Source: Paraglomus occultum
Lineage: Eukaryota; Glomeromycota; Glomeromycetes; Paraglomerales; Paraglomeraceae
NCBI GenBank assembly: GCA_910592205.1
Contig: CAJVPJ010000014.1
Coordinates: 1 to 64,000, forward strand
Length of the DNA stretch: 64,000 nt
Reading direction: 5' to 3'
Position 1 is the stretch's first letter. Each line of letters opens with the position of its first letter. This document shows, piece by piece, positions 49,788-62,303 of this stretch. The translations under genes were made by a program, and so were the position numbers. The notes beneath the pieces are model-generated. The model made no database searches and had not been told where the DNA came from. It saw nothing but the letters and a program-made list of their open reading frames with translations.

Positions 49788-51430
49788 GTACAGTACATGT
49801 GATCTTTATTTGTGATATAACCCGGCGATTGCAGCATGAGTAGTTTCACTTCAAGATACAATTTATTAAGTTTGTGTAAATGCTCACTCATGCTTACTTT
49901 TACATGATAGCAGCAAGTTGCTTACATGCATATTAATATGTTAAATTTTGATCGTTAAAAAAATTTTATATATGATCTAAACTGGCGAAAAGAAAACGCC
50001 AGAATTTATGTATCTCTACAAATTTGACATTATTACAATTAAGAATGTTTGCTTTTTAAATAAAACTATCAAAACATATTGATGACATACCTTATTCGGC
50101 GCAAGCGCCCTATTATGAAGACAGGCGAAAAAAGCAGCCAGGCAGCAAGTCAACTGGCCGTACCCGCCGGGGAGTTTATTCTATTACTCCACAGACAAGG
50201 AGGGCCATGGAGGTGTTCCTTGCCGAAGTAGAAACAATAACTTTTCTTTTAAAAAATCTGTTAAAATTTTAAAGATATGTCAATATAACCAGTCTGTTAA
50301 GTAAAGAAGGAGGACAAATACAATCTAAAACTTACTTACAGCTTTATAAATTTCTTTAAATATTTACCTATGAAGTAAAAAACAATTTTTTATTTTCTCT
50401 ATCAACATGTTTTTACTAAATTTTTTAAAATTTATAATGTTTAAGTTTTTGCATTTGTAACTTGTTAGTTTAGAAATTTGACGAGAGCGTTTTATTTATA
50501 TTTGACTCTGTTTCTTCTCTCACTATCTTACGTACATTGTTTCGTCATTGTATGCATCGTTTTTTTTTCATAGTTTCACAACTATCAGAACAATTCTATA
50601 GTAATCGGACAAATAAACCGACTTTTTTTCTGCAGCTGCAGTACATTGAATCCATGCACTTATTCCGTAACGAAGACCGTTTTTAGACGAACGAGAAGCA
50701 GTATGGGGAAAGGAGAGTGACAAGCGCATGTTATTTTTGAGAACGACCAATAATCTTATGCAATAGCTTTATTGCATGGTTGTACGAAGGTAACATAAAT
50801 AAGCAAATGCGAATAGTGATTGGTAAAATGCACTCGTATGTGATATGTACGTCATAGGAAGAAAGCTACAGCCGTATCAGTCATGAATCATTTACTCTCT
50901 AGATCAAAGCGATATCCACCAACGTTTTCTTATCGAATGCTAGATTTCCTCGTTTGACAATACTAAAGAAAAACTCTTTATCGCATTCATCAATCCAACG
51001 CACACAATGTTAAGATATTCTATATAAGGAAACGACAGATGTCATTAGACATGGAATTACGCTTGTCAAAATCCAATCTAACTCCTTTTTGGTGATCTAC
51101 ATTTTGGTGCGTCCGCCCATGCATTTAAGGCGTTTCAGCACAACTTCTTTTGGCAAGTGACGCGTGGTAATGGAATAATATAGAACGAGTGTCGCAACAC
51201 ATGACCACATGATAATCAGGCGTTTTTAATATTGTACTATCGAACAAAGAGAAAAAAAAAAGACGACATTGCGATAGAATTTAAACGGGGAAGATCTACT
51301 GTTCGTGATTCGTTCAGTTTACAAAATGAAACATGCTGATACTGTGCATATCTATATCACATGTTCCTATAAACAATAACAATCATAGTCGCTACAAATC
51401 GGGATGCTTGCATACCGCTGCAAGGAAAAT
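49788..51430. other. Gene-poor region with a GC-rich island
   Basis: 50090-50225 is clearly richer in GC than its surroundings and reads open on the plus strand (SITPQTRRAMEVFLAEVETI) from ~50075 to ~50270, without start or splice partners. On the minus strand, 50895-51015 also reads protein-like (WIDECDKEFFFSIVKRGNL). Both may be fragments of decayed genes or transposons; nothing recognised. Confidence 0.4.
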
Positions 51431-51921
51431 CTAAAACTCGAGCAACAGCGCAACGACCATAGAAGTAATTAGCCGGTCTTGTAAATAGTCCACAAGAATG
51501 TATGATGGTAAAGATTTTAAGTATGACTTTTGATACGTAACAACTGTTGTGCTTTTGTTTGGTAGTAACAACAAATCAGCAGCTTTGGCCTTCGAATCAT
51601 GCTCATGACAAGGACAAGGCGATTTAATATTTGATAACTCGCATCTCACCGGATGCCCCCAGGAATACAGCAATTTCCGCAACGCTGATCTTTGTATCTA
51701 ATTCTGATATGCTCTCATTCGCAAGGACAACGCCGAATGCTTCAAGGCGAGAAAGTATTGAAGCTTTAATGGAACAACCTTTCGATAACCTAATGGAACA
51801 TGAAAACAACGAGAGGATACAAGCAAGAGGTTTTAATCCCAAACTAGTATCGAAATAACAGCGGACTTGCACTTATCGATGGATTTTCGCCGTCCAAATG
51901 GTGTCTTAGTGGAAGAGACAT
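51431..51921 (-). CDS. Tentative small three-exon gene, unknown
   Basis: Exons 51921-51867, 51778-51650 and 51543-51431 join in phase to 98 aa with introns of 88 and 106 nt, the usual size here. The protein begins MSLPLRHHLDGENPSISAS, continues ILSRLEAFGVVLANESISEL and ends VDYLQDRLITSMVVALLLEF. The second intron has good sites (GTGAGA, CAACAG); the first donor (GTCCGC) is atypical, which is the weak point. No family recognised; helical and possibly a small interaction module. Confidence 0.3.
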
Positions 51922-52146
51922 GAATGCTGTCATAAACACATTAAATATCAGCCTGAAATGTTGACTTCAAAGCGGAGCGATTGCCAAATTTTAACTTTCT
52001 TAGATTTTTATCAATCATATACTATAATTTTCTTTTCTTGTCTTAATTACTACAGGTCCGATTTCACTTAAAACACCATGTTTGTTTATCTAAAAAGAAG
52101 GGACCGGATATTTACCATGTGTTAAAGTCTCTGCGACCGCTGCGTA

Positions 52147-53286
52147 TCAAATAGAATATTTTGGTATGTCTGGGAAACGAAAAGGCTTGAGAAATAGGAA
52201 ATCGGGGTCTGCAAGATTCGAGTTTTGCGACGCAAGATATTTCGTGGACGTTGGCAAACCATCACATACTCGAGATAAGCTCGGGATCGCCTGGCCGCTT
52301 ATACTATTCAATTGGGATGTGCATCTAGATCTTCGCGCGAGGCATCCACTTTCACTGTTGTATTGTCTGCACAGTTACCCTAACCCAGCTACATGAAGAA
52401 CTAACGTTCGGTATTCCATTCCGCCAGGAGCCATCAATTCTATAATTACTCTGCGCAGGCAGCCTTCATACCAGATACGCAGACTCCGTTAATTGATAAT
52501 ACCTCATCGATGTGCGAGTCAAGTGAGCATATCACTTCGACTTAACGTAAGCAGACTGGCTGAACGGCTGAACAGGTGATATTCCGTAGAATACAGTCCA
52601 CGGGACGGGGATTTTTCTTCGCTATATCGAATATAGTAAAATTTTAATTTGGTTTAGAAAAATTCTTCACTCTAATGTAGACTTTATTATATGTCAGTTT
52701 TAATTCTATAAACATAACGGACTTTCTGCAGTAGTATTGGATCTTTATTAATAGGAATAATGAAACAGAATTATTATAAGCCTTTCTCAGCTTATACGCT
52801 TGCAAAGGTTCTCATCTCACCAATATCGATTTCACTGCGATAAATGCTGGCATTGACTTTGTAATCGAAACCAGACGTACTTGTATTTGTAGCATGACCG
52901 CAAAGCAGAATACAGTCTACCTGCAGGAACTCCAAATCAGTGTCTATCCATGTGGGGGGGATGTGCTGTCTTCCAGACCATCGACTGTATAAACCTTGGA
53001 TTTGGATGTACACCAGATTTTGGTCCGTTGTGGTTCTATAAAGAATCCCGCTCTGAATTAATCAGTTGTTTCTGGATTTTATTTACTGTTTGCAGCGTTT
53101 TACTTTTGCCGCCTACATCCGGGTGTTTACTCGAACTTGGTATCGCTCTCTCATAATCGCGGGTGATGTTATCTTGTCCTCCAAATCACAATATTGAGCC
53201 TTCCTTTCCCTGTTTTCTAATAGTTGGCATAAACATCTTGCCCAAAAAACAATCACACGCTCACTTGTGATAAATAGGAATCTCAT
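52147..53286 (-). CDS. Tentative five-exon gene, unknown 210-aa protein
   Basis: Exons 53286-53117, 53035-52798, 52555-52536, 52439-52379 and 52290-52147 join in phase to 210 aa plus stop. Exon 1 opens with MRFLFITSERVIVFWARCLC, possibly a membrane anchor or signal. Exon 2 is the most protein-like (LVYIQIQGLYSRWSGRQHIP ... WIDTDLEFLQVDCILLCGHA). Exon 4 has SWRNGIPNVSSSCSWVR and exon 5 ends LFLKPFRFPDIPKYSI. Three of the four introns (81, 96 and 88 nt) fit the local size range; the 242-nt one and the 20-nt exon 3 are doubtful. I trust exons 1 and 2 most. No family recognised. Confidence 0.4.
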
Positions 53287-56200
53287 CAAAAAGTGCTTTT
53301 TGAAAACGCATAAACAACTACTCGTTTATTAGAAAGAAATGTTAATTAAACGTGATGAATTCTAACGATTCTTATTACTAATGTATGACCGTGAGTGCTC
53401 TTACTATGTGCAACTACACCCTTATTATTCTCTCATTTCCAATATTTGTCGTGTCTTTCCTTTCCTTTCTCTTCATTACTATTACTAATATTCTCTTTAT
53501 GATTCTCGCATCTACATCGTTCGACTCATTTTTCCTCATACAGTTGGATAATACGGACCTACGCACCTTTGACTTTTCTCCACTAACGCATTCATATTAC
53601 GTGTAATATTCTTTACAAAAAACGCGAATTGTACAAAAAACTGTGGCGGTTGCGCTCCACTCCAAAGTGGAGTGGCTACGCAAACATATTTTATTCAAGT
53701 ATCATTCTCACCACCCGACTACTTATAAATAATATTACTGGTCCAAACACAAAACTCTAAATAATAGCAAAACAAAATTCAGCATTATAATGTTAGAGCC
53801 TTTCAGTACTTGGTGACTCATAATTTTGTAATTTTACAACTTGCAGGAGCTTGTTTGAAGGTTTACTCATATAATAATATGACATGTTTAGAAGTACAGG
53901 CTAATTAATAAGATTCCATAAAGTCAGTAGTTCTATTTTGTAATCGATCGATTTGCGGCATTCACTGTATTGACGTTGGGAAGTCCAACGCATAATTTGC
54001 GTTACTATCGGGTTTTTCCCTACTAAATTATATTCTTTTAGTGCTGACATTAAATCATTGTAAAACTTAATGCTGTTAAAAAAATACAGAACGCTTGTTG
54101 TTTTTGGCAAGCGAGACAATTTAAAAGTCGGTTGTTACCTTACCAGTCGAAGCAAACATAATTTACACACGAGTGTTTGTGGCGCGCGTAACGGTAATGA
54201 TGTCAGGTAAACAAAAGGATGAGATAATAATGTATTCATATGGCCTGGGAACATAGTAGCCTTTGATTGTCACAACTCACTCCCTGTTTATTGGAGCGAT
54301 AACAGAAACAAAACTTGACAAAATTAACACACATGTTTCTTCATAGATTTAAAGTGATAATTAATAGATTACAAAAAAATATTATAATGAGCGAACTAAA
54401 TTATTTTAATATAAACATCAACAAATATCAAAGATCGATATCTTGTGACTTGACTAATTTAAATAAAATTGTGTTATTAGTTGTGCTAATATAATTTATA
54501 ACAAAAAACTATGCTTAATGTCAAACTTGTCGAGATAAAGTATACAGTAGTTAAGGGCGGATAAATTGGCCCAGTATTGATTGAGGTGGGAAAAAATAAG
54601 TAGTCAGAATTTTGACCTATTAACGGTAAAATATTGTGAGTAGAAATATTCTCAATTAATTTGAAGGCGAACGCTCTTCGATATATATAATTGACTAGAA
54701 CAAGCAGCTTTTATGATCAGGAACTTCAATCATCATTATTTTCTACCACGGTCTCCGTTAATTTTACCAAACTAATTTAGAGGGAGTTTCTTAAATGTAA
54801 TAGTAACTCCATCTTTTCCGTCACAAAATGTTCTAAATTTTGGGTATGCACTTTCTTAATAACACTAATAATAACCCGAAGATTTAATTAGATTTAACGT
54901 CTAATTATTAGCAAATTAGTTCATAATTTAAAGAAAATATGTTTCAAGAAATGCTTAGCGACCTGACAGATATGCTTAAAGTCGTTATAAAACCGGGTTA
55001 ACAAGCAATGCAAAAGCATGAGCAAAATAATGAACAGACGTTTCGACACACATTTAATTGTATTTTACATAGTATAGATTGAAAATTACTCACGAATGAC
55101 AAGGAATTTTTGCAAACCCTTGTATTAATATGTATTATCGGGCACAAGTACATTTGAAAGTGAATCCATGTCTTAAATTTTACCTACACTACTAATTGAG
55201 ATGACACATTTATGACAACTAGCTTTCTTCGCAATAAAGAGAATTGACTCTGGTAGCTTTGTTATATTAATCATAGAATGCATCATCATACCCTGCAGTT
55301 TAGCTTGGTTCCCTAATCATTTCAGAGTTGATTGTAATTACTCTTATTGCATAAGGACTAGATTTTGTACCATATATTAGTTATAAGATTTCGTATAAAC
55401 ACACAGCTTACAAGCTGTTAATTTATAATACGAAAGGCATACAATCAATTAAGTGATAATGTTGGTTAGCCGCATACGAAAATTAATTACTGTCCTCATA
55501 ACATTCTCAAATCCTTGGTCATAAAAAAACGTTCAGTCTTTGTTAAAGACACGCAAACACAATTGCTAAACGTTAAACGCTGTCACGTTATGCGACAAAA
55601 GCACGACATTGTTTGCCTAAAAAAAATCGAAAGGTTATACGAGTCCACTCTTCCTTCAATGCCATGAACAATTCCGCATAATACTATTCAGAATTTGTAA
55701 GCAGGATCAATTAGCAGTTTCGTATTCCTTACAACTGTTGACATATTATTTATTTAGTTAAAGGGAGAGTTATATTTGAAATATTGAGTTTCGACAACAA
55801 ATCTTAAATAAGAACATCCAATAAGGTTACGCTCTGTCGGTATACAAACTTGCTCTATTGGAAGAGGGAGGCAAAGTATTATTAATTTCTGGAGTCAACG
55901 TAGCGCAAGACATCTAGATTAAATTCAATCATCGAAACTGTTCTATATTCTAATGACGAACTTTGTTTGAATTGTGTTGGCGTTTCCCCCTTTATTCTAG
56001 GCGAACGAGAATAAAGAATCGATGGATTATTGCACAAGAATTCTAAACAAACCACGTGATGTAGGAAAACGTTAATCCGCAATTACACATATTAATACTA
56101 ATAATGATAATAGTAACCACCTTTTTTGATACCACTTTCGGAGACGATTTTCAATTTAAATTTGTGAAAGATCAACCAATGTTTACTATGATATGTCAGT

Positions 56201-56833
56201 AATAACCTAGCCGAAGAGTCTGCGCTGTTACCCGTTACGCCATCAGGAATTCGTTGTGCCCTTTGTTATCTCCAGATAATTAATAAATGAGTATTGAAAT
56301 AATTAAATAAAGCAATTAATTGTACAAGTTTTTTGTTTTGTACCTGTTTCAGATAACAATAATAATATCAAACTCGTTGTAAGACTATAAAAGTTATACA
56401 ACTTCTTATCGAAGACGTATGTGCGAATCTAATATTTAAAAATAGTAACAAAGAATAAACATTAAACAACTAATATTACTTATTCGGGGAAGAGATAACC
56501 CATGTTTATGTCGCACCATTGTGTTCATTTATCCTGTTAATTTCAAGAAATCATTGTAATACCCGAAACTCTCAAATATCACACTTATCACAATATCGTC
56601 CTACGAGCAAGACGATTGTTCCCGTTCTTTTATTGTCCAAATTCTCGCGTAATTTATTTAAAACTTTTATTTTTCTACTATGAGAACAATTACCAAATAT
56701 CTACAAATCAGTTATTCAAAACTGACATCTTTCCCATGACAAAAACTTTGAGAAAACCAATTAAAGACTATCATTATGGAGTTGAAATTAAATAAACAAA
56801 TATGTATATATGTGTGTATATTATACATTCACG
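53287..56833. other. Gene-poor intergenic region
   Basis: 3.5 kb, AT-rich. A short perfect inverted pair (GCTCCACT/AGTGGAG type) lies at ~53654-53674. No gene or element recognised. Confidence 0.45.
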
Positions 56834-59175
56834 TTAGACATCGCGCAACGGATGTGATTCACCCCTAAGGACAGCACGAAGAGGCTTCTGTACAAGCCAT
56901 ACTTTCCTGTCGATCTCACTCTCACTTTCATCTCCATCCTCTCCATCACCTCCATCCTTTCCATTGCCTCCATTCCCTCCATTCTCTCCATTGCCTCCAT
57001 TGCCTCCATTGCCTCCTTCACCTCCATCACCTCCATTCCCTCTATTGCCTCCATTGCCTCCATCACCTCCATTCCCTCCATTGCCTCCATTGCCTCCTTC
57101 ACCTCCATCACCTCCATTCCCTCCATTCCCATTTTCACCTTTCTCAACATCATCATCAATAGCGGCTTCTTTCGTCTCCTTATTCTCTTCGATCTCTTCA
57201 GGAGCTCGATCAGCCTCATCCTCCGTTGCAGTATCAATTAATCCGACCGCAACTGCAGGTGAAGGTGCAGTTCCAGATCCATCATCAAACTGTACTGTAG
57301 ATGTACGACCCACGCCTTTACCAAGTTTCCCTCGACGGTAAGCATCAGACAATGCCGAATTTGACGTCTTCTTTTTGTTCGTGTAATCTATATCCCAAAT
57401 GTTGCTGCCCCTCAACGGAGAAATAAATGGAGTCGGATTACTATCTCTTGCTGATGACGATGATGTCCCAACGTTGGCATGTCCGGCATGTATTGGGTCC
57501 AGTGGTATTTCGATTGAAATATCGGGTCTGTTCTTTGTGTTTTCCGCATCCTGATCGAACCAGCCGGATCCAGACACATATGGCCTTGTTGCAGTAGACG
57601 TATCGTAAATGGATGCGAAACGATGCGAAGAGCGGCGAGATCGTTGAGATCGTTGAGAGGAAGCGCGCTGTAGTGCTTGGGAGGGTACCAAGGCTGTTTT
57701 TCTTTACATCGATTGAGAGGGAGGGAGATACGGTTTTTGGTGAAAAAGCAAATGTAAGTTATTATTTAAAATAGTAATCTCATTTAACAAACCACTTGTT
57801 TACTTACCGGCAAAACAAGACTATTTGGACAATGGTAATTACAACTACAGGCACGTAATTCCAAAATATCATGAACAATGCCCCAATTCCTTGTTTCCAG
57901 ATCGAAGGATTTTTGGCAACGAAAACAAAAGCGAAACGCGAGATGCCGTCAGTGAAATAAATGCAAGTCAACAAGGCGAATATTCCTATTAGCTATTTTG
58001 GCGAGAGGGGAAGACAGAACCCAGATCATTCAGCAAAAAGACAGTCAACAAAAGTCTGACACGCAATCTCTTGGAAAAAAGATTCAACAAAACTCACCCT
58101 CCATTTAAAGCTTTTCAACTCCATGACTCGCCATTGATAATAAACACCTTTTCTGTGAATTTCTCTCAAGCTTTTTGAATAATCTCTCAAAACATTGTTT
58201 AATTTGTACCATACAAGTATCGTTGAAATAGTATAACCCAAGTCCCAGATGCCGATGAGAAAATACTGTAGTTTGAGTATATTATTGGCACTTTTGAAAT
58301 TGTTGTTGTCAGCAAGGTGACCTGTAAGATACGCAATTGGCAACACAGAGACAAGCGGACCGAGTATAACGCTAACGCTTATGATATCAAGCATGCAAGT
58401 ATTGTGTGTCCATCGTATCTGCCTCTTGGCTATTGGATCGAGTGAGGCTATTGAGTAAACTAGAAACGGAAGAAGAGAAGGAGACGTGTTATTGGTGAGA
58501 TTACATCGATAAACAAGTGGAGAATTGGACAACTGACGGGGGGAGTTGGTCCCATCAAACTTACTCAGACTAATTGGGTATAACGTCGTTAGTGATAGAG
58601 TGAGTACGCGAGGTAAGGCAAACCCGACTATTGTGAGAATTGGAAGATGATGATTAGATACGACGTTGCGATAAAACAGAATAATGCGTAACCATGTACT
58701 TACTTTCTGCCACTGCAACATTGCCGTAGGCTTCCTTTAGTAGAAAAATTATATCAATGCCAGAGACTGAAAGGATGGAAGGGAAGGGGGAGAGAGAAGA
58801 GGAACATGTTAGAACAAATTGATTACCATCATCATCTGCCTCTCATTATCCTTGTCATCTTTCGTTAGTTATATACTCACGCAAACAGAATAAACAGGCC
58901 ATAACATGAAAGGTATCTGCGGGTCGCGGTCGTAATATTCCTCTTTCTTTAGATGGTGGAAAGAACAATGACTGGTGTTTGACAAGTATTCGATGGACCA
59001 GCGTCACAATCGAAGTAAGCATTGTTGTCGCAGTTAAGATCAGCAATATCCAGTATGAAAAGCGTAGAAAAGTTTCCTCTGCACATCCGGTAATGTTCAC
59101 GCGAAAGTCGCATACACATGATTGATTGTCGTCAAAAGTGCAGATTCGAGTGAAATTGTTGACCAATCTCACCAT
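56834..59175 (-). CDS. GPCR-like 7TM protein with Gly/Asn-rich repeat tail
   Basis: Exons 59175-58881, 58730-58704, 58627-58098, 57992-57808 and 57701-56834 join in phase to 634 aa. The short N-terminus has several Cys and Asn-glycosylation sites (DNQSCVCDFRVNITGC), followed by seven hydrophobic segments: ~36-60, ~83-112, ~145-165, ~185-205, ~228-255, a helix reading LIGIFALLTCIYFTDGISRF, and IFWNYVPVVVITIVQIVLF. A basic intracellular loop precedes the sixth. The ~290-residue cytosolic tail has Ser/Arg-rich and acidic parts, then a NGGNGGDGGEGG-type repeat near the end. Topology fits a fungal G-protein-coupled receptor; no ligand class can be assigned. Exon 2 has only 27 nt. Confidence 0.8.
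56935..57135. repeat. Coding minisatellite, 9-bp units
   Basis: About 22 imperfect copies of a 9-bp unit (CCTCCATTG/CCATCACCT on the plus strand) encode Gly-Gly-Asn/Asp/Glu triplets in the GPCR-like tail. A longer block ending in CTTCACCTCCATCACCTCC is repeated twice, so the array grew by duplicating larger segments. Length is probably variable between strains. Confidence 0.85.
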
Positions 59176-60881
59176 TATGAAATCGAATTTGTTATTATTA
59201 TACTGGACACTGTGTCAGGATACAAGAACAACGACGTGAACATGGGATAGACTTTTCGGTGGTTGTGTTGTAAATTTGTTTGGACAAGCCAAGCCGCGAA
59301 TTGTATGGAAGAGCAAAGAGATAACTTTTTGAATTGATTGTTTCGTTCAATACGCTTTGGTTTTTTTTGGTGTGCTTTTCTTTTTCCTTTTTTTTTTTCT
59401 TTTACGTTAATAACTTGGTTTGGTAAGCAAATTAGAGTCGTGGGAGAACAAGTAGAACGGGGGAATGTGCAAAGTATTATATATTGAATGTATTATATGA
59501 GTATTAATACATCGACCAGCGACTACTAATGCTGCTTAACCACCACCAAATTATCAAAGAAAGAGGAATATGAACGGAAGAATGCCAAATACTGCCAAGC
59601 AGAAAGGCGCGAACGTTTCTTATATCTTAAATTCCAAGATATAATAGTCCGCAGACGCAACGGCGCCCAAAAAGGTTGACAATCTTAACCAATCCACCAA
59701 TTTGCCAGTCTTCCAGACAAAACTCCTCTTTATAATTAAATATCAATGTGATAATCCGTTAACATTTATCTGTACGACTTTTGCTGGGTGATTTGAAAAA
59801 GTTAGAACGTACAGTGCGACACATCACTTCCCAATTCTTCGATGGTCATCATTATGAAGATACCAAATCGGAAGCGTGTAACTTTATCTATTGTCCGCAC
59901 GCGTTCCCTGCTAACCATATGTAGGGTCGATTTACACAAATAATGCATAAACGATTGGCTGAAATTGTATCGGTGAAAGTCGTGCGGTTTTCCGGCCGAA
60001 AATCTTTTTTACAGAGGTGACACAATATGTCAGTACGGGAAACTGCATGATTTATATGAATGGTAATAAAAGTTGCATGGTTGGACGTATTAATTAATAA
60101 GAGCTTTGCATGAGAGTATTGATGAAAGCTGATATCGTTGATAATTGCATTCGAACTTGCATACATTTCTTACATAACTGATAATTAACGACTTTTTGTT
60201 TGTCAAAAAAGTTTTATTTTTCTTGCAAGGGGGGTTAGGGGATGTCTTCTTAACACGGGAAAAATATATGCCCACGTTATTTAGGCATTGCATTCAACAG
60301 GACAATACTAAGTCGAATGCTAGTAGTACAACAGTTTGGACGTTGTACGAACGTCTTTCGGGGTTGATGATTAGAGTTAATACTGGGGGGACAGCTTGGC
60401 ATTTTAATATTAGCAAAATTAAGGGGGTGGCAGAGGAAGGGAGAAATATTATTGGTTGATGTGAAAAAAAAAGTAAGATAATAACTAAAGTTTGCACGTT
60501 TAAAAATTAATTCTTATTGCGATATCAATTAATATGTCACACGACAAATTACTCAATGTTATTGTTATATCGTTTTATCAGATAAACATTACTAATTCAT
60601 ACAAATACATAACTAGCTAACTTTTTTAATACACATTTCTGTCGAAATGACTATCATCCAATGTACATAATAAGCAAACAAATACCTTTAAATGTATTTT
60701 AATAATCGATGATATCAAGTTGTGTGTTTTTAATGTCAACAGCTTGTACCATTCTTACTTGTTGCATTTTATCCAAAGAAGAACGTGTCTTGCAGATATA
60801 AAGCAAAAGAAAACACTTCAATTCCATAACGGGTACTCGCAATCGCAGTCGGATCCTTCGATGCAATTTCTCATCATCACC
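59176..60881. other. Intergenic region with one exon-like stretch
   Basis: Mostly no coding signal. On the plus strand, 60227-60459 follows a good pyrimidine-rich acceptor (TTTTATTTTTCTTGCAAG) and reads GDVFLTREKYMPTLFRHCIQ to a stop at 60459, like a terminal exon, but no upstream exon was found. The minus-strand frame 59888-60166 has two CxxC pairs but otherwise looks random. Confidence 0.35.
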
Positions 60882-62303
60882 TCATTCCTTTTTTAGCTCT
60901 TTATTTAATGCCTCCTTCAACAAGCCCAAGAGTTTTCGTCCCCGTTTTTGACTGATGGTTGTTCTTTTAACGCGGCTTTGCGGTCCAATTTCTGTTTGCG
61001 TGATAAAGTTCCAATGCACCATGAACCATGAAGTATGATAGGCGAGATTTTCATAATATTCGTTTGCTATTTTGCGCACTTCCGGAAGGCGTGACCACGG
61101 GATCTAGTTAATTTAGGAAGGAAGAACAGCCCAATCGATGGTGTTAAATCAAATACGTTGATTAAACATACAAATGAATGTTTTAATCTGCCTCGTTTTC
61201 TTCCCATCGTTGGCATAAATGGCAACACAAAACTTTTTGTTGTGTTCAATATCATCCGTCACATGTATATGTATGACTCGAATCAATCTCACCCGTTCTC
61301 TTGTTCCTTCAACCTTCCGAACATTAATCTAGCCTTAGCCTAACCTCAGTTTAATCTCAGTCTAACTACTACAACATTAACCTAAACCTTACCCTCTCTC
61401 GTCTTGTTTTCTTACCTTTGTAAAGTCATGGTGTTCATTATGATATCCGCTATTCATAAAGAAGTAATTAAGAATTCCGTAATACGAATACGTCTCTTGC
61501 CCATCATCAAAGGTATAATGTTCTTGTATCAAACGTGCAGCAGCCGGATGTAACCCATATCCAAACCATGCAGATAAACACAAATAGCCAAATCCTCGCA
61601 TTCCAAATGCGACATATATCGACAAATCGACCACACTAGTAAACACTACGTTCAAATACTCCCACATTTGTGGTGGATACTTTTGTATAGCGATACCACG
61701 TGCAACATACAATATGGGATATATATTCAACCATAAAAACTTCATTATCGCATTACCGCCAATGAACTCGGCCTCCCACTTCATTGGCAGATCTGGATCT
61801 ATTCCCACTATACCCAGATTCACATGATGCTCAAGATGATATCGACGAAACGACATTGCAAGAGGAACTGGTATACCAATATTAGCTATCAACCCAACAA
61901 TCCGATTCTGAAACATGGTTCTGGCGGTCAGTCCATGAGCTGCCTCGTGGATTATGTTTCCGAGTAACTGCGACGCCGAACCTCCAACCACATAAGCACA
62001 TACGCACATTGTCCAATGCCAATCGACGAGAACGCGGCCAAACACAAAAGCTGCACACAGTTGAACAAATACGGCAAAGAGTGCAATCAATACCGTGCAC
62101 GAATCATATCCGTAAAGTTTTTCGATTTCGGGATAGTGTTTGAGTATCGTTAACCGACGTTTGAGGTGGGGTTCGTCGAGGTTGTCTGTAGCAAACTGAC
62201 TTTCGACGGTCGGAAGCGACTTGGTCCATTCACCGATATACAATGGGTATCGGTAGTCTATGTGGTCAATTGGCGGTGGCGTTCTTGAAAGTGTCTTGGA
62301 CAT
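60882..62303 (-). CDS. Sphingolipid delta-4 desaturase (dihydroceramide desaturase)
   Basis: Exons 62303-61416 and 61103-60882 give 369 aa, close to fungal delta-4 desaturases. The enzyme introduces the 4,5 trans double bond into the sphingoid base of dihydroceramide in the ER, using oxygen and a di-iron centre. The N-terminal DES domain is present (YIGEWTKSLP, LKHYPEIEKLYGYD), as are the three His boxes HEAAH, HLEHH and HNEHH, with hydrophobic stretches between and GYGLHPAAARLIQEHYTF, a family hallmark. Exon 2 begins IPWSRLPEVRKIANEYYENL and ends in a Lys-rich tail. The true ATG is 62303; two upstream codons in frame are not a start. A TATAAAAA sequence lies at 62328-62335, very close to the ATG. 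Confidence 0.94.

Noticed and set aside
50895-51170. Minus-strand exon-like pieces (ending WIDECDKEFFFSIVKRGNL and beyond)
   Set aside because: The plausible intron between them breaks the frame with a stop in every phase tried, so no gene model was kept.
56964-57341. Proline-rich plus-strand frame across the minisatellite
   Set aside because: It is the antisense of the Gly/Asn repeat in the GPCR-like tail; the 9-bp unit keeps all frames open.
59888-60166. Minus-strand frame with two CxxC pairs resembling a zinc finger
   Set aside because: Spacing and flanks match no finger type, and codon content looks random; no exon borders.
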